Assembly: GCA_001701075.1 (NCBI GenBank)
Contig: DAAK01000120.1
Location: forward strand, 1-10,697
Direction: 5' to 3'
DNA from: Bacteroidales bacterium GP3
Lineage (GTDB): Bacteria > Bacteroidota > Bacteroidia > Bacteroidales > Muribaculaceae
DNA: 10,697 nucleotides
The translations under genes and the position numbers were made by a program. The notes beneath the pieces are model-generated. The model ran no database searches and was not told the origin of the DNA. It was given only the letters and a program-made list of their open reading frames with translations. Shown one piece after another: positions 1 through 7,480 of this stretch (its first letter is position 1; the number at the start of each line of letters is the position of its first letter).

Positions 1-1413
1 CAGTATTGTGGTGTCTACGGCAGTTCAAGCGTGCAGAGCGACTTCGGCTGGCCAGCATCAATGCTTTTGATGGATGCAAGAACAGCAGATATGCCCTCAA
101 CGACCTCAGGCTACAACTGGTTCAGCGAAGGTCTGGATTACAGCGACAAGAACGCCACTAACAGATCCACCGGTTATATGTGGGGCACAAACTACAACAT
201 GATTTATTCATGTAACTCAGTGCTCAAGAGCATAGACCCGGAGACAACCAATCCAACCCTTCAGTATTTCATGGCACAGGCACTGGGATATCGCGCATGG
301 GCATATTTCAACCTTGCCCAGATGTATCAGTTCACCTATGTGGGCAATCAGGACAAACCTTGTGTGCCACTCATCACAGAACAGAACAGCGACCAGGCAG
401 CCGTCGATGGTGCACCCCGTGCAACAGTTGAGGAAATCTACACACAGATTCTCAGCGACATCAACAAGACCATCGAATTGCTTAAGGCCACTGGCCACAT
501 CAAACCAGCAGACCGTCTCGGCAAGCAGTTCATGACAGCTTCTACAGCCACCGGTATCCGCGCACGTATCAACCTCGTGATGAACAAATGGAGCGAAGCA
601 GCAGAAGATGCAAAATATGTAATTGACAATAGTGGATGCGTACCTTATTCAATAGCAGACGTCTCCCGTCCATCCTTCTGGGATGCTTCTGACTCTTCAT
701 GGCTCTTCGCTATCGACATTGAGTCGGGTGAGGTAGGTAACCTTCACTGCTGGCCAGGTCACTTCGTAACGTTCTACCCCGGCGGTTATGCACAAGTAGG
801 TGTATTCAGAATGGTCAACAAGGCCCTCTTCGAATCAATTCCTGCAACGGACGTCCGCAAGGGCTGGTGGTGTGATGCAAACGGTGAAAGCCCTAATGTT
901 GATGCAGCCCACGCAAATGTACTCTATAGCTATTTTGAGACCAAAGAGGAAGCAGCATACGTCAATGTCAAGTTTGACTCATATCAGAGCATGTTCTCCG
1001 GTATTTGCTACCTCAACGACATCCCATTGATGCGTATCGAGGAAATGTATTATACCTATGCTGAAGCAACAGCCATGGCAGGCGGCGACGGTGCTTCTAT
1101 TCTCAATAATTTCGTCAAGACATATCGAGACCCCAGCTACAACTTCACCGGGAGTGGAGCAGCCGTACAGGATGAATGCTGGCACCAGCGTCGTATTGAG
1201 CTCTGGGGCGAAGGTCTTGCTTACTATGACATCCAGCGTCTGAAGAAATCTATGAACCGCGTAGGTGGTGGATTTGAGCCGACTGTATGCTTCGACATCC
1301 CGGCTGACAGCCCTCTGCGTATCTATCTTATCCCACAGACCGAGATGCAGGCTAACCCGGCAATCGGAGCCAACAATGAAGAGGGTCCGATTCCTACTCC
1401 TATCGTAGAGTAA
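1..1413 (+). CDS. SusD-family outer-membrane glycan-binding lipoprotein, 5' end cut by window
   Basis: The frame is open from base 1 to a TAA at 1411-1413, giving 470 residues. The first ATG, at 31, is internal, and the true start and lipoprotein signal lie upstream. By comparison with usual SusD lengths (about 500-600), roughly 50-60 residues are missing. SusD proteins sit on the outer leaflet, cap a SusC porin and hand it bound oligosaccharide. The family call rests on the TPR-like helix motif YRAWAYFNLAQMY (residues 97-109 counted from base 1), the preceding helix with YNMIYSCNSVLKSID, the late helical block with RRIELWGEGLAYYDIQRLKK, and the C-terminal run ending in an IYLIPQTEMQANP segment typical of SusD ends. 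A lipoprotein gene follows after 21 bp with no terminator between, so they are probably co-transcribed. The partner SusC is expected just upstream. Substrate is unknown. Family call is sure. Confidence 0.95.
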   Translation, partial: QYCGVYGSSSVQSDFGWPASMLLMDARTADMPSTTSGYNWFSEGLDYSDKNATNRSTGYMWGTNYNMIYSCNSVLKSIDPETTNPTLQYFMAQALGYRAWAYFNLAQMYQFTYVGNQDKPCVPLITEQNSDQAAVDGAPRATVEEIYTQILSDINKTIELLKATGHIKPADRLGKQFMTASTATGIRARINLVMNKWSEAAEDAKYVIDNSGCVPYSIADVSRPSFWDASDSSWLFAIDIESGEVGNLHCWPGHFVTFYPGGYAQVGVFRMVNKALFESIPATDVRKGWWCDANGESPNVDAAHANVLYSYFETKEEAAYVNVKFDSYQSMFSGICYLNDIPLMRIEEMYYTYAEATAMAGGDGASILNNFVKTYRDPSYNFTGSGAAVQDECWHQRRIELWGEGLAYYDIQRLKKSMNRVGGGFEPTVCFDIPADSPLRIYLIPQTEMQANPAIGANNEEGPIPTPIVE

Positions 1414-1434
1414 TAATTAAAAAATAAGATTGAA

Positions 1435-2301
1435 ATGAATATATTAAAGAAAATATCAACTGCTGCATCGATTATAGCGGTAGCCGTTATGACTTCCTGC
1501 TCCGACAAGGGTTATTGGGAAGAGGCTCCGCTTGAAGATGGCTACTCCTTCCAGAGCTCACAATATTCAGAGACTCTCGGTCCTGGTGCAAATGAGATTG
1601 TAATTCCAATCGACCGCACCAACAATACAGGAGAGCAGACCGTGAACATCACATTCACTCCCGGCAAGGACTGCCCTGCCGACATAACAGTGCCGAGCCA
1701 AGTTACATTTGCTGCCGGAAGCAATGTTGCGAATATCGTGATTAATATCGCAAATGCGACACCTCCTTTCACATATTCAGGCACATTGGAATTCTCCGGT
1801 ACTCCGAGCTATGCAGCCACATCAGCAATCAAATTCTCCTGCCCAGTAGATTACACATGGCAAAGCCTCGGACAAGGAAGCTTCTTGGATGCATGGGTAA
1901 TGGATAATGCCGAAGAACCTTATTCCGTTGAGATTCTGAAAGCGGAAGGTTTCGAACGTTATCGCGTCCTCACTCCCTACAAGGAGTACTACACCACAAT
2001 AGGCCCTGCCTCATGGGAAAATTGGATTGACTCCACAGGTCCTGACTATATTGAATTCTGGGAGAATGAAGCTGGTACCCTTTCATTTAATTCTTATGCA
2101 ACTGGATTGAATTATGAGGGCGTTAAAGGCCAAGGCATAGGTGCTTACAGCTGGACAGCATTCGGTGAAGGCAGTGGCTACACTGGAGAAACAGACATCT
2201 GGTATGCACCTGGATTTGCTGTTCTCTCACCGGTTTACTACATTCCGGGCTTAGGCGGATTCGGCCAGGCGCAGTATGCAGTTCAGATTGAACTTCCTTA
2301 A
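1435..2301 (+). CDS. Putative surface glycan-binding lipoprotein with Ig/Calx-beta-like N-terminal domain
   Basis: This encodes 288 residues starting at an ATG 21 bp after the SusD stop. The N-terminus is a lipoprotein signal: KK at 5-6, a hydrophobic stretch, and a lipobox MTSC with the acylated Cys at 22. SDK follows the Cys, compatible with surface-lipoprotein export in Bacteroidetes, though it is not a perfect export motif. Residues about 37-125 look like one beta-sandwich: alternating strands, a central IPIDRTNNTGEQTVNITF stretch and a VTFAAGSNVANIVINI strand pair, as in Calx-beta/Ig-like modules of PUL lipoproteins. Residues about 140-288 form a second, aromatic-rich part opening with TWQSLGQGSFLDAW and later an ERYRVLTPY strand, a pattern I associate with SusE/F-position lipoproteins. 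Its place right after susD and before the terminator supports a role as accessory glycan-binding protein (inference). No catalytic motif was recognised. Confidence 0.85.
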   Translation: MNILKKISTAASIIAVAVMTSCSDKGYWEEAPLEDGYSFQSSQYSETLGPGANEIVIPIDRTNNTGEQTVNITFTPGKDCPADITVPSQVTFAAGSNVANIVINIANATPPFTYSGTLEFSGTPSYAATSAIKFSCPVDYTWQSLGQGSFLDAWVMDNAEEPYSVEILKAEGFERYRVLTPYKEYYTTIGPASWENWIDSTGPDYIEFWENEAGTLSFNSYATGLNYEGVKGQGIGAYSWTAFGEGSGYTGETDIWYAPGFAVLSPVYYIPGLGGFGQAQYAVQIELP

Positions 2302-2336
2302 ATAGGCAGCAATCTAATTCGTAAATATAATCCTCG

Positions 2337-2376
2337 GGGAGAGCTGGCCGTGATGGCTCCGCTCTCCCTTATTTTT
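2337..2376 (+). terminator. Rho-independent terminator closing the first susD operon
   Basis: A perfect 8-bp stem, GGGAGAGC (2337-2344) with GCTCTCCC (2361-2368), encloses a smaller GCC/GGC stem (2347-2349 with 2355-2357) and is followed by TTATTTTT. It lies 35 bp after the lipoprotein stop. It separates the first operon from the second SusC/SusD pair. Confidence 0.85.
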
Positions 2377-2398
2377 ATATACAATTTTTTAGTTAAAC

Positions 2399-2432
2399 TT
2401 TGTTAAATAATGGAATTGTCAAAATTATTTTG
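2399..2432 (+). promoter_or_regulatory. Candidate Bacteroides-type sigma-ABfr promoter for the second susC
   Basis: TTTG at 2399-2402 is followed, with its start 26 bp downstream, by TTATTTTG at 2425-2432. The Bacteroides primary sigma consensus is a -33 TTTG and a -7 TAnnTTTG, so the -33 is exact and the -7 has one mismatch. It lies just after the terminator and predicts a start near 2438. The region is AT-rich, so a chance match is possible. Confidence 0.35.
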
Positions 2433-2449
2433 TATTTTTTGCATCTGCA

Positions 2450-2472
2450 CTCTAACAGTCTGCTGTTGAGAG
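2450..2472 (+). promoter_or_regulatory. Bulged hairpin in the susC leader
   Basis: CTCT + AACAG (2450-2458) pairs with CTGTT + AGAG (2463-2472), giving nine pairs with one bulged G at 2468 and a TCTG loop (2459-2462). No U-tract follows, so it is not a standard terminator. It would sit near the 5' end of the mRNA if the candidate promoter is right. It could be an mRNA-stabilising structure, an attenuator part, or a protein-binding inverted repeat in DNA. Function is not shown by the sequence. Confidence 0.45.
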
Positions 2473-2636
2473 CATAGGAAAAAGCAATATATATAGCATT
2501 ATACGGTATATATGTATAAATTTTAATAAATTTATGACAAATTGTTAAAAAATTTCCTTATTCCTTTTAAATTCCAAATGGAATGAATAAAAAGAACCTG
2601 ATTTAAGAATAATATTAAAACCTAACATACCAATTG

Positions 2637-2876
2637 ATGCAAACTGTAAAAAAGACTATGAAATGCCTTGTGGCATCGGGCTATAGACAATTGATGCTCC
2701 TGGCGTTTGTGCTAAGCGGCCTTGCGATGCAGGCAGCGATTGTCAAAGGCACAGTTACCGATGAGGCGGGAGAGCCTCTGATCGGTGCAACAGTCATAGT
2801 AGCGGGCACGAACAACGGCACAGCAACCGACTATGACGGCAACTTCTCCATAGACGTGGAGCAGGGAAAGGCCTGA
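2637..2876 (+). CDS. SusC-family TonB-dependent transporter, N-terminal fragment (frameshifted)
   Basis: This 79-residue frame is the 5' end of the SusC gene continued at 2873-5695. I chose the ATG at 2637; a TTG one codon earlier is less likely. Residues 1 to about 33 are a signal peptide: basic start, hydrophobic LMLLAFVLSGLA, then AMQA. Residues about 36-79 are the start of the CarboxypepD_reg-like domain found at the N-terminus of SusC proteins, with GTVTDEAGEPLIGATVIV and DYDGNFSIDV. The frame hits TGA at 2874-2876 in the middle of that domain. The expected next residues (LKISYVGY) are encoded in the -1 frame from 2873, so the break is a frameshift and not a separate small gene. No STN domain is present, so this SusC is unlikely to signal to an anti-sigma factor. 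Alone, the fragment could not form a transporter. Confidence 0.85.
   Translation: MQTVKKTMKCLVASGYRQLMLLAFVLSGLAMQAAIVKGTVTDEAGEPLIGATVIVAGTNNGTATDYDGNFSIDVEQGKA
2864..2876 (+). other. Frameshift site in susC, on a GGGAAAG slippery-type heptamer
   Basis: The zero-frame codons are CAG GGA AAG GCC TGA. G-GGA-AAG (2864-2870) fits the X-XXY-YYZ pattern of -1 ribosomal slippage. Slipping back one base there would read GGC (2870-2872) and then CTG at 2873, joining VEQGK to GLKISYVGY with no residue lost and giving a 1019-residue protein. Adding one base near 2871-2873 (for example GCC CTG) gives the same length with Ala in place of Gly. A weak 6-bp stem (AAGATA 2876-2881 with TATCTT 2894-2899) lies downstream. 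The frame change is certain, its cause is not. Confidence 0.85.
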
Positions 2877-5695
2877 AGATATCTTATGTAGGGTATCTTT
2901 CACAGGATGTGAAAGTAAAAGGCAACGACCTGAAAATCACCCTCAAGGAAGACAATGCGCTTCTGGATGAAGTAGTAGTGATCGGCTATGGCACAATGAA
3001 GAAGAAAGACCTTACCGGATCTATCACTACAGTAAATTCAAAGGATCTCAACGTCGGATCATATACCGATCCTGGCCAGCTGCTTCAGGGTAAAGTCCCC
3101 GGTCTGGTAGTAGTGCAGAACTCCGACCCTAACGGCGGTGTGAATTCACTTACACTTCGCGGAGCATCCACTCTTAATGGAGCTACAGAACCTCTGTATG
3201 TAGTAGACGGAATACCTGGAGTCAATCTCAACCTTATCCCACCGGGCGACATCGAGAGCATTGACGTTCTGCGCGACGCTTCAGCAACAGCGATCTATGG
3301 TTCGAAAGCGGCCAACGGCGTCATCATAGTGACTACCAAGCGCGGTGCAGATGGTCCGGCACGTGTGACCTACCAGGGTTACGTATCATGGGAAAAAGTT
3401 GCCAACGACCATAAGATGATGACAGCCGACGAGCTGCGTTCTTTCGCTACAGAACTTGGAGTGACACCGAAGGGCGATGAAGGAGCAAGCACCAACTGGC
3501 AGGATGAAGTGATGCGCACAGGTTTCGCACACAATCACAACCTTTCTATCAGTGGCGGAGGCAAGTCAGTGAATTATAATGCATCAGTCAATTATATAGA
3601 ACGCGATGGTATCATCAGAGGTGCCGGCAATAATCTTTTCACTGCACGTGCATATGTAGAAGGAAAGACCCTCAAGGATCATCTTCTTCTTGCCGTCGGA
3701 GTCAATGGCAATGTCCGCAATGAATGGGGCGTGCCACGTGGCGGTTTAGGCGCATCTGTATATCAGATGATGTATCAATATTCTCCACTCGCTCCTATCT
3801 ATAATGAAGACGGGACATACTACAGCAACTCTAACTTCATCTCACAGAGCTACAACCCCGTTGCACTGATAACTGAAGATACAAGCCGCCGCACATTGAA
3901 ACGTTTCCAGGTGACCGGTAAGGCTCAGCTTAAGATCATAGAAGGCCTATATCTCAACGGAAACTTCTCATATCAGACCACAAGCGATGACTACAGAGGG
4001 TATACAACCCACGATTCTCCTACGAGCAAAGCATACGAAGGAAAAGTAGACCGCAGCTATGGCACTGACTATAAGAAGCTGATGGAAATCTATGCTAACT
4101 ACGACAAGGAGTTTAAGGATATCCACAAGCTTGCCCTTATGGCCGGCTACTCTTGGGAACAGGAAGATTACGGCGACGGCTTCAGCGCCTGGGCATACGG
4201 ATATTACAACGACGACCTGAAATGGAACAATATCGGCGCTGCAATGAATGTACGTGAAGATGCAGTAGGAGGCCACGGAGCCCTTACAAAAAGAATGATC
4301 TCATTCTACGGCCGTGCCAACTACTCTCTTATGAGCCGCTATCTTTTCCAAGCAGCTGTACGTCGAGACGGTGCTTCATCTTTCGGTGCTAACCATCGTT
4401 GGGCTACGTTCCCATCCGCTTCCGTAGCATGGCGTATCTCTGATGAAGAGTGGGCCGGAAAGCTGAAGGAAGCAGGCGACTTCAAGATCCGTGTAGGTTG
4501 GGGCCAGAGTGGTAACTCCGCCGGTTTTGATGCTTATATCTCACGCTTCTTCTATTCTTATGGCGGAAAGGTGCAGTATGGCGACAAATGGTATAAGGAA
4601 GTGCATGCAGCACGCAACGATAACCCTGATCTGCGCTGGGAGACCACATCAATGCTCAATATCGGTCTTGACTACTCATTCCTCAATGGACGTATCAACG
4701 GAACATTGGAATACTATGACAAGACGACAAAGGATATGATCTGGGGCTATACAGTTCCGACAACAATATATCCTGTAGGCAACCTGACTGCCAATGTCGG
4801 CAAGATGCGCAACCGAGGTGTCGAATTCACCTTGAATGCAGTGCCTATCCAGACACGCGACTGGAACTGGACTACATCGCTTAATTTATCTCACAACAGC
4901 AATAAGGTGGTCAGCATCTCTAATCCTGCAGCCGGATTTAATGCAGGTATTCTTGACGGCTACTACAATCCAAATCTTGACGGAGCTTCCGCTACATGTA
5001 TCCAGCGTATTGAAGAAGGCCAGCCAATCGGTGTATTCTACACATTCGACTATGCAGGCATCAACGAAGATGGAAATTCATGCTTCTATGTCTACGACAA
5101 GACCCGTGAGGATTTCTGGGGCGAAAGAATGGTAGATGAGAACGGAGAATATGTGACCACGACATCACCGGAAGAAAAAGACCGTGTGAAAGTAGGATGT
5201 GCCCTTCCGTGGCTTACCATGGGATGGAACAATACCCTGACCTGGAAGAACTGGGATCTGAACTGCTTCTTCACAGGAGTATTCGGCCAGAAGATTTTCA
5301 ATGAGCCTAAGGCAGCCTTCGGCTATCTTGGCAACGTATCTGCCGGAAAGAATATCCTTGCATCCGCACGCAACTATCAAAGCTGGGGCGTAAGAGAGGA
5401 CGGCACAGTATATTGGGACGACAAGTCTTCATTCCCATCAAGCCGTTGGCTGGAAGATGGCTCCTATTTCAAGCTTGCCACTGTGACATTAGGCTACACA
5501 TTCCGCGACTGCTTCAATGGATGGTTTGACAGTATCAGACTATATGTATCAGCAAATAACGTATTCACCATTACCAAGTATACGGGTAGAGATCCGGAAA
5601 TCAATCTTGGCGGTCTTACCCCAGGCATTGATAGCCGACAGGATCATTATCCACGCGCACGCCAGATACTTGTAGGTCTTAACGTTAATTTCTAA
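2873..5695 (+). CDS. SusC-family TonB-dependent outer-membrane transporter, main body
   Basis: The SusC frame is recovered from CTG at 2873 and runs to TAA at 5693-5695; the first start-like codon inside it is GTG at 2909, which gives 928 residues. Counted from that GTG, a TonB-box-like DEVVVIGYGT lies at 20-29. The plug domain at about 35-145 shows the SusC hallmarks QLLQGKVPGLVV, LTLRGASTLNG, PLYVVDGIPG, IESIDVLRDASATAIYGSKA and ANGVIIVTTKRG. The rest is a long 22-strand-type beta barrel ending in VGLNVNF, with a terminal Phe as usual for outer-membrane proteins. The protein imports oligosaccharides across the outer membrane using TonB energy, with SusD as lid. susD follows after 25 bp, so the pair is one operon. 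Joined with the N-terminal part the product is 1019 residues, normal for the family. As read, the GTG-started fragment has no signal peptide and would not be exported. Family call is certain; whether the gene works depends on the frameshift. Confidence 0.95.
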   Translation: MKISYVGYLSQDVKVKGNDLKITLKEDNALLDEVVVIGYGTMKKKDLTGSITTVNSKDLNVGSYTDPGQLLQGKVPGLVVVQNSDPNGGVNSLTLRGASTLNGATEPLYVVDGIPGVNLNLIPPGDIESIDVLRDASATAIYGSKAANGVIIVTTKRGADGPARVTYQGYVSWEKVANDHKMMTADELRSFATELGVTPKGDEGASTNWQDEVMRTGFAHNHNLSISGGGKSVNYNASVNYIERDGIIRGAGNNLFTARAYVEGKTLKDHLLLAVGVNGNVRNEWGVPRGGLGASVYQMMYQYSPLAPIYNEDGTYYSNSNFISQSYNPVALITEDTSRRTLKRFQVTGKAQLKIIEGLYLNGNFSYQTTSDDYRGYTTHDSPTSKAYEGKVDRSYGTDYKKLMEIYANYDKEFKDIHKLALMAGYSWEQEDYGDGFSAWAYGYYNDDLKWNNIGAAMNVREDAVGGHGALTKRMISFYGRANYSLMSRYLFQAAVRRDGASSFGANHRWATFPSASVAWRISDEEWAGKLKEAGDFKIRVGWGQSGNSAGFDAYISRFFYSYGGKVQYGDKWYKEVHAARNDNPDLRWETTSMLNIGLDYSFLNGRINGTLEYYDKTTKDMIWGYTVPTTIYPVGNLTANVGKMRNRGVEFTLNAVPIQTRDWNWTTSLNLSHNSNKVVSISNPAAGFNAGILDGYYNPNLDGASATCIQRIEEGQPIGVFYTFDYAGINEDGNSCFYVYDKTREDFWGERMVDENGEYVTTTSPEEKDRVKVGCALPWLTMGWNNTLTWKNWDLNCFFTGVFGQKIFNEPKAAFGYLGNVSAGKNILASARNYQSWGVREDGTVYWDDKSSFPSSRWLEDGSYFKLATVTLGYTFRDCFNGWFDSIRLYVSANNVFTITKYTGRDPEINLGGLTPGIDSRQDHYPRARQILVGLNVNF

Positions 5696-5720
5696 TCATT
5701 AATAAAAGTTGATTCATAAG

Positions 5721-7388
5721 ATGAAATCATATATTAAATCTTTGATGTTGACCGGGCTGCTTGCTGGTGCAACGGCCTGTACAGACCTTGATGTTCCCAT
5801 TACGGTCGACCTTGAGGAATTTCCTGATTCTGAGATAGCATCTTACGCCGAATTCAGCAAGTGCTACAATTATATCCGCAATGAAGGCTGGATGGGACGT
5901 AACTTCTGGGAAACAGTCTTTATGTCGGGCGACGAGGCTCAGGGAGTTTCGTTTGCGGGTAACTATTTTGATAATGGCCGACGAATCTATTATGCCCAGC
6001 ACCGTTTCCGTCCCGACCACACTTCCGGTGGCCAGGAAGGCGACCTGATGGCCGGCATGACCATTTGCAACACTGTCATGAAGCAGTATGCAAATCCTTC
6101 CGACCCAACAGATCTCTCAACTGTAGCTCCTCTTCGCGCAATGAGAGCATTCTATATGTTCCTTTTCATGGATCTTTATGGAGATGCTCCTATTCAGGAT
6201 CATGTGATTCAAGAAGGAGAACCCGATTTCCCTCGTTCTCCACGTGCCGAAGTGGCTGCCTTTATAGAGAAGGAGCTTCTTGAATGTATCCCGGATCTCA
6301 ATCCTGCAAACGACATCTACACGTATGGCAATCCCAATAAGTGGATGGCTATGGCTCTTCTTGCCAAGCTATATTTGAACTGGGGAGTATATACCAACGA
6401 CATCACTACTGTCGATGCCAACACCCCAAATCCGAAGCTCAATGACTGCATCAAAATCTGTGATGAAATCATCAATAGCGGCCTCTTTGAGGTTGGTGTA
6501 GGCTACCGCAAGAAATTCTTCCCTGACAATGGCCCACAAATCAAGGACTTTATCTATGCAATCCAGTTTGACCCATTGAAATTCGGCAACGGATATTGGG
6601 GAGGTTGGCAGCCAAACCGCGACTGGGACTTCCGTTCAATCGGCCTCTTCAATGAGGGAGGCACATGGGGCTGGAAGCCGGGCGAGACTCCATCCGGCAC
6701 ATATACAATGACACCGGAGGCCGTAGATCGTTTCTGTCTGGAAGGTGACGAAAGAAATGATATGGTAGCTGTAGGTCAGCACTATATGTATGATGCTAAT
6801 TTTAACCGCACAGATATTAAGCTCACTATCGGAGGAGGACGTTTCGGCGCTACAAATGTAGTCTACACAAAGGAAATAGAATGGGAAAATGTAGATGAAT
6901 ATTCAGTAGGCGCAGAATCCACTTACACCAATCTGATGAAGGGTGCACGTCTTTACAAATATCCTCCATTGGAACAGGATTACGAGCTTGGACGCTGGGA
7001 CAAGAAAGGTCTTCAGGGTAATGACTTCCCTGTATTCCGCTTTGCAGACATCCTGCTGACCAAAGCTGAATGTATCATTAAGGGAGGAACTGCAACCCTC
7101 GGACAGACACCTGCCGACCTCATCAATATGGTCAGGGACTGCGCCCATGCACCTCACTTTACAGGCACTCCTACCATCAAAGACCTTATGGACGAGCGCG
7201 GACGCGAATTCATTATGGAGATGTGGCGTCGCAACGACCTTATCCGCAACGGAATGTTTGAGGATGACTGGGGCTACAAGCATGTGGCTAACCCAGAGGC
7301 TAAGACCAATAAGAATCTGCGTCTTTTCCCTCTAAGTCTTGGCACAATGAGTACCCATACTCATTGGAATCAGAATCCTGGCTATTGA
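5721..7388 (+). CDS. SusD-family outer-membrane glycan-binding lipoprotein
   Basis: This encodes 555 residues from the ATG at 5721, 25 bp after the susC stop. An in-frame TTG at 5709 is less likely because the ATG begins a compact lipoprotein signal: MKSYIKSL, a hydrophobic stretch, and GATAC with the acylated Cys at 20. Residues 138-152 carry the SusD helix motif LRAMRAFYMFLFMDL followed by YGDAPI. Other family signs are the KWMAMALLAKLYLNWGVY TPR-like helix, the FRFADILLTKAEC block and the late RGREFIMEMWRRNDLIRNG helix. Length is normal for the family. It partners the SusC just upstream and binds the glycan at the cell surface. It is clearly diverged from the SusD at the window start, so the two pairs likely take different substrates or parts of one complex glycan (inference). 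A strong hairpin follows 16 bp after the stop. Confidence 0.96.
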   Translation: MKSYIKSLMLTGLLAGATACTDLDVPITVDLEEFPDSEIASYAEFSKCYNYIRNEGWMGRNFWETVFMSGDEAQGVSFAGNYFDNGRRIYYAQHRFRPDHTSGGQEGDLMAGMTICNTVMKQYANPSDPTDLSTVAPLRAMRAFYMFLFMDLYGDAPIQDHVIQEGEPDFPRSPRAEVAAFIEKELLECIPDLNPANDIYTYGNPNKWMAMALLAKLYLNWGVYTNDITTVDANTPNPKLNDCIKICDEIINSGLFEVGVGYRKKFFPDNGPQIKDFIYAIQFDPLKFGNGYWGGWQPNRDWDFRSIGLFNEGGTWGWKPGETPSGTYTMTPEAVDRFCLEGDERNDMVAVGQHYMYDANFNRTDIKLTIGGGRFGATNVVYTKEIEWENVDEYSVGAESTYTNLMKGARLYKYPPLEQDYELGRWDKKGLQGNDFPVFRFADILLTKAECIIKGGTATLGQTPADLINMVRDCAHAPHFTGTPTIKDLMDERGREFIMEMWRRNDLIRNGMFEDDWGYKHVANPEAKTNKNLRLFPLSLGTMSTHTHWNQNPGY

Positions 7389-7397
7389 TATAATTTG
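7389..7397 (+). promoter_or_regulatory. Weak candidate -7 element at the susD 3' end
   Basis: TATAATTTG right after the susD stop resembles TAnnTTTG but has one extra base between TA and TTTG. A TTG lies at 7364-7366, about 25 bp upstream. If used, transcription would begin near 7404, at the base of the 7405-7430 hairpin. The match is imperfect and the evidence slight. Confidence 0.2.
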
Positions 7398-7404
7398 AAC
7401 AATA

Positions 7405-7430
7405 CGGAGTCGCCTTAATTGGCGACTCCG
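7405..7430 (+). promoter_or_regulatory. Perfect 10-bp intercistronic hairpin without U-tract
   Basis: CGGAGTCGCC (7405-7414) pairs fully with GGCGACTCCG (7421-7430) around a TTAATT loop. The next bases are ACAACACAGA, with no run of T, so it does not look like an ordinary rho-independent terminator. Hairpins like this after susD may protect the upstream susCD message from 3' decay or reduce read-through into the next gene. Both roles are inference. Confidence 0.7.
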
Positions 7431-7458
7431 ACAACACAGAATCTTAAAATATAATAAT

Positions 7459-7480
7459 TAACTAACTAACAACAAAAGAC
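7459..7480 (+). promoter_or_regulatory. A-rich translation leader with (TAAC)x3
   Basis: Three TAAC units (7459-7470) are followed by AACAAAAGAC and then the ATG at 7481. No Shine-Dalgarno sequence is present. A-rich, G-poor, unstructured sequence before the start codon is typical of well-translated Bacteroidetes genes, and it supports the chosen start. Confidence 0.5.

Larger units (their letters stand above)
2377..2636 (+). other. AT-rich intergenic leader of the second susC
   Basis: With the terminator before it, the gap between coding regions is about 335 bp. I find no credible ORF or RNA gene in it. It holds a candidate promoter (2399-2432), a bulged hairpin (2450-2472), a very AT-rich stretch (about 2487-2570), and a small ATTCC-AAAT-GGAAT inverted repeat at 2571-2584. 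The last 30 bases before the susC ATG are A-rich with no Shine-Dalgarno sequence, as usual in Bacteroidetes. If the promoter call is right, the 5' untranslated region is about 195 nt, long enough for post-transcriptional control. Confidence 0.6.

Noticed and set aside
2487..2550. AT-rich stretch with TATATA-type runs as a possible promoter or origin
   Set aside because: No TAnnTTTG element, iterons or DnaA-box cluster is visible; low complexity alone is not evidence.
2571..2584. ATTCC-AAAT-GGAAT inverted repeat in the susC leader
   Set aside because: Five pairs in AT-rich sequence are easily found by chance; it is noted in the leader entry but not claimed as an operator.
2634..2636. TTG as start codon of the SusC N-terminal fragment
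   Set aside because: The ATG one codon later is the better start and leaves a normal signal peptide.
2909..2911. GTG as the real start of an independent shorter SusC
   Set aside because: It would lack a signal peptide and half of the CarboxypepD_reg-like domain, and the same frame continues upstream with conserved SusC residues (LKISYVGY) back to 2873.
3968..4276. 102-codon open frame on the minus strand inside susC
   Set aside because: It is antisense to the conserved SusC barrel, has no family resemblance and no leader of its own.
5709..5711. TTG as start codon of the second SusD
   Set aside because: The ATG at 5721 gives a standard short lipoprotein signal; the four extra residues add nothing.
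6903..7283. 126-codon open frame on the minus strand inside the second susD
   Set aside because: It lies wholly within a confident SusD gene, shows no recognisable domain or signal, and is the kind of antisense frame expected from the codon use of the coding strand.
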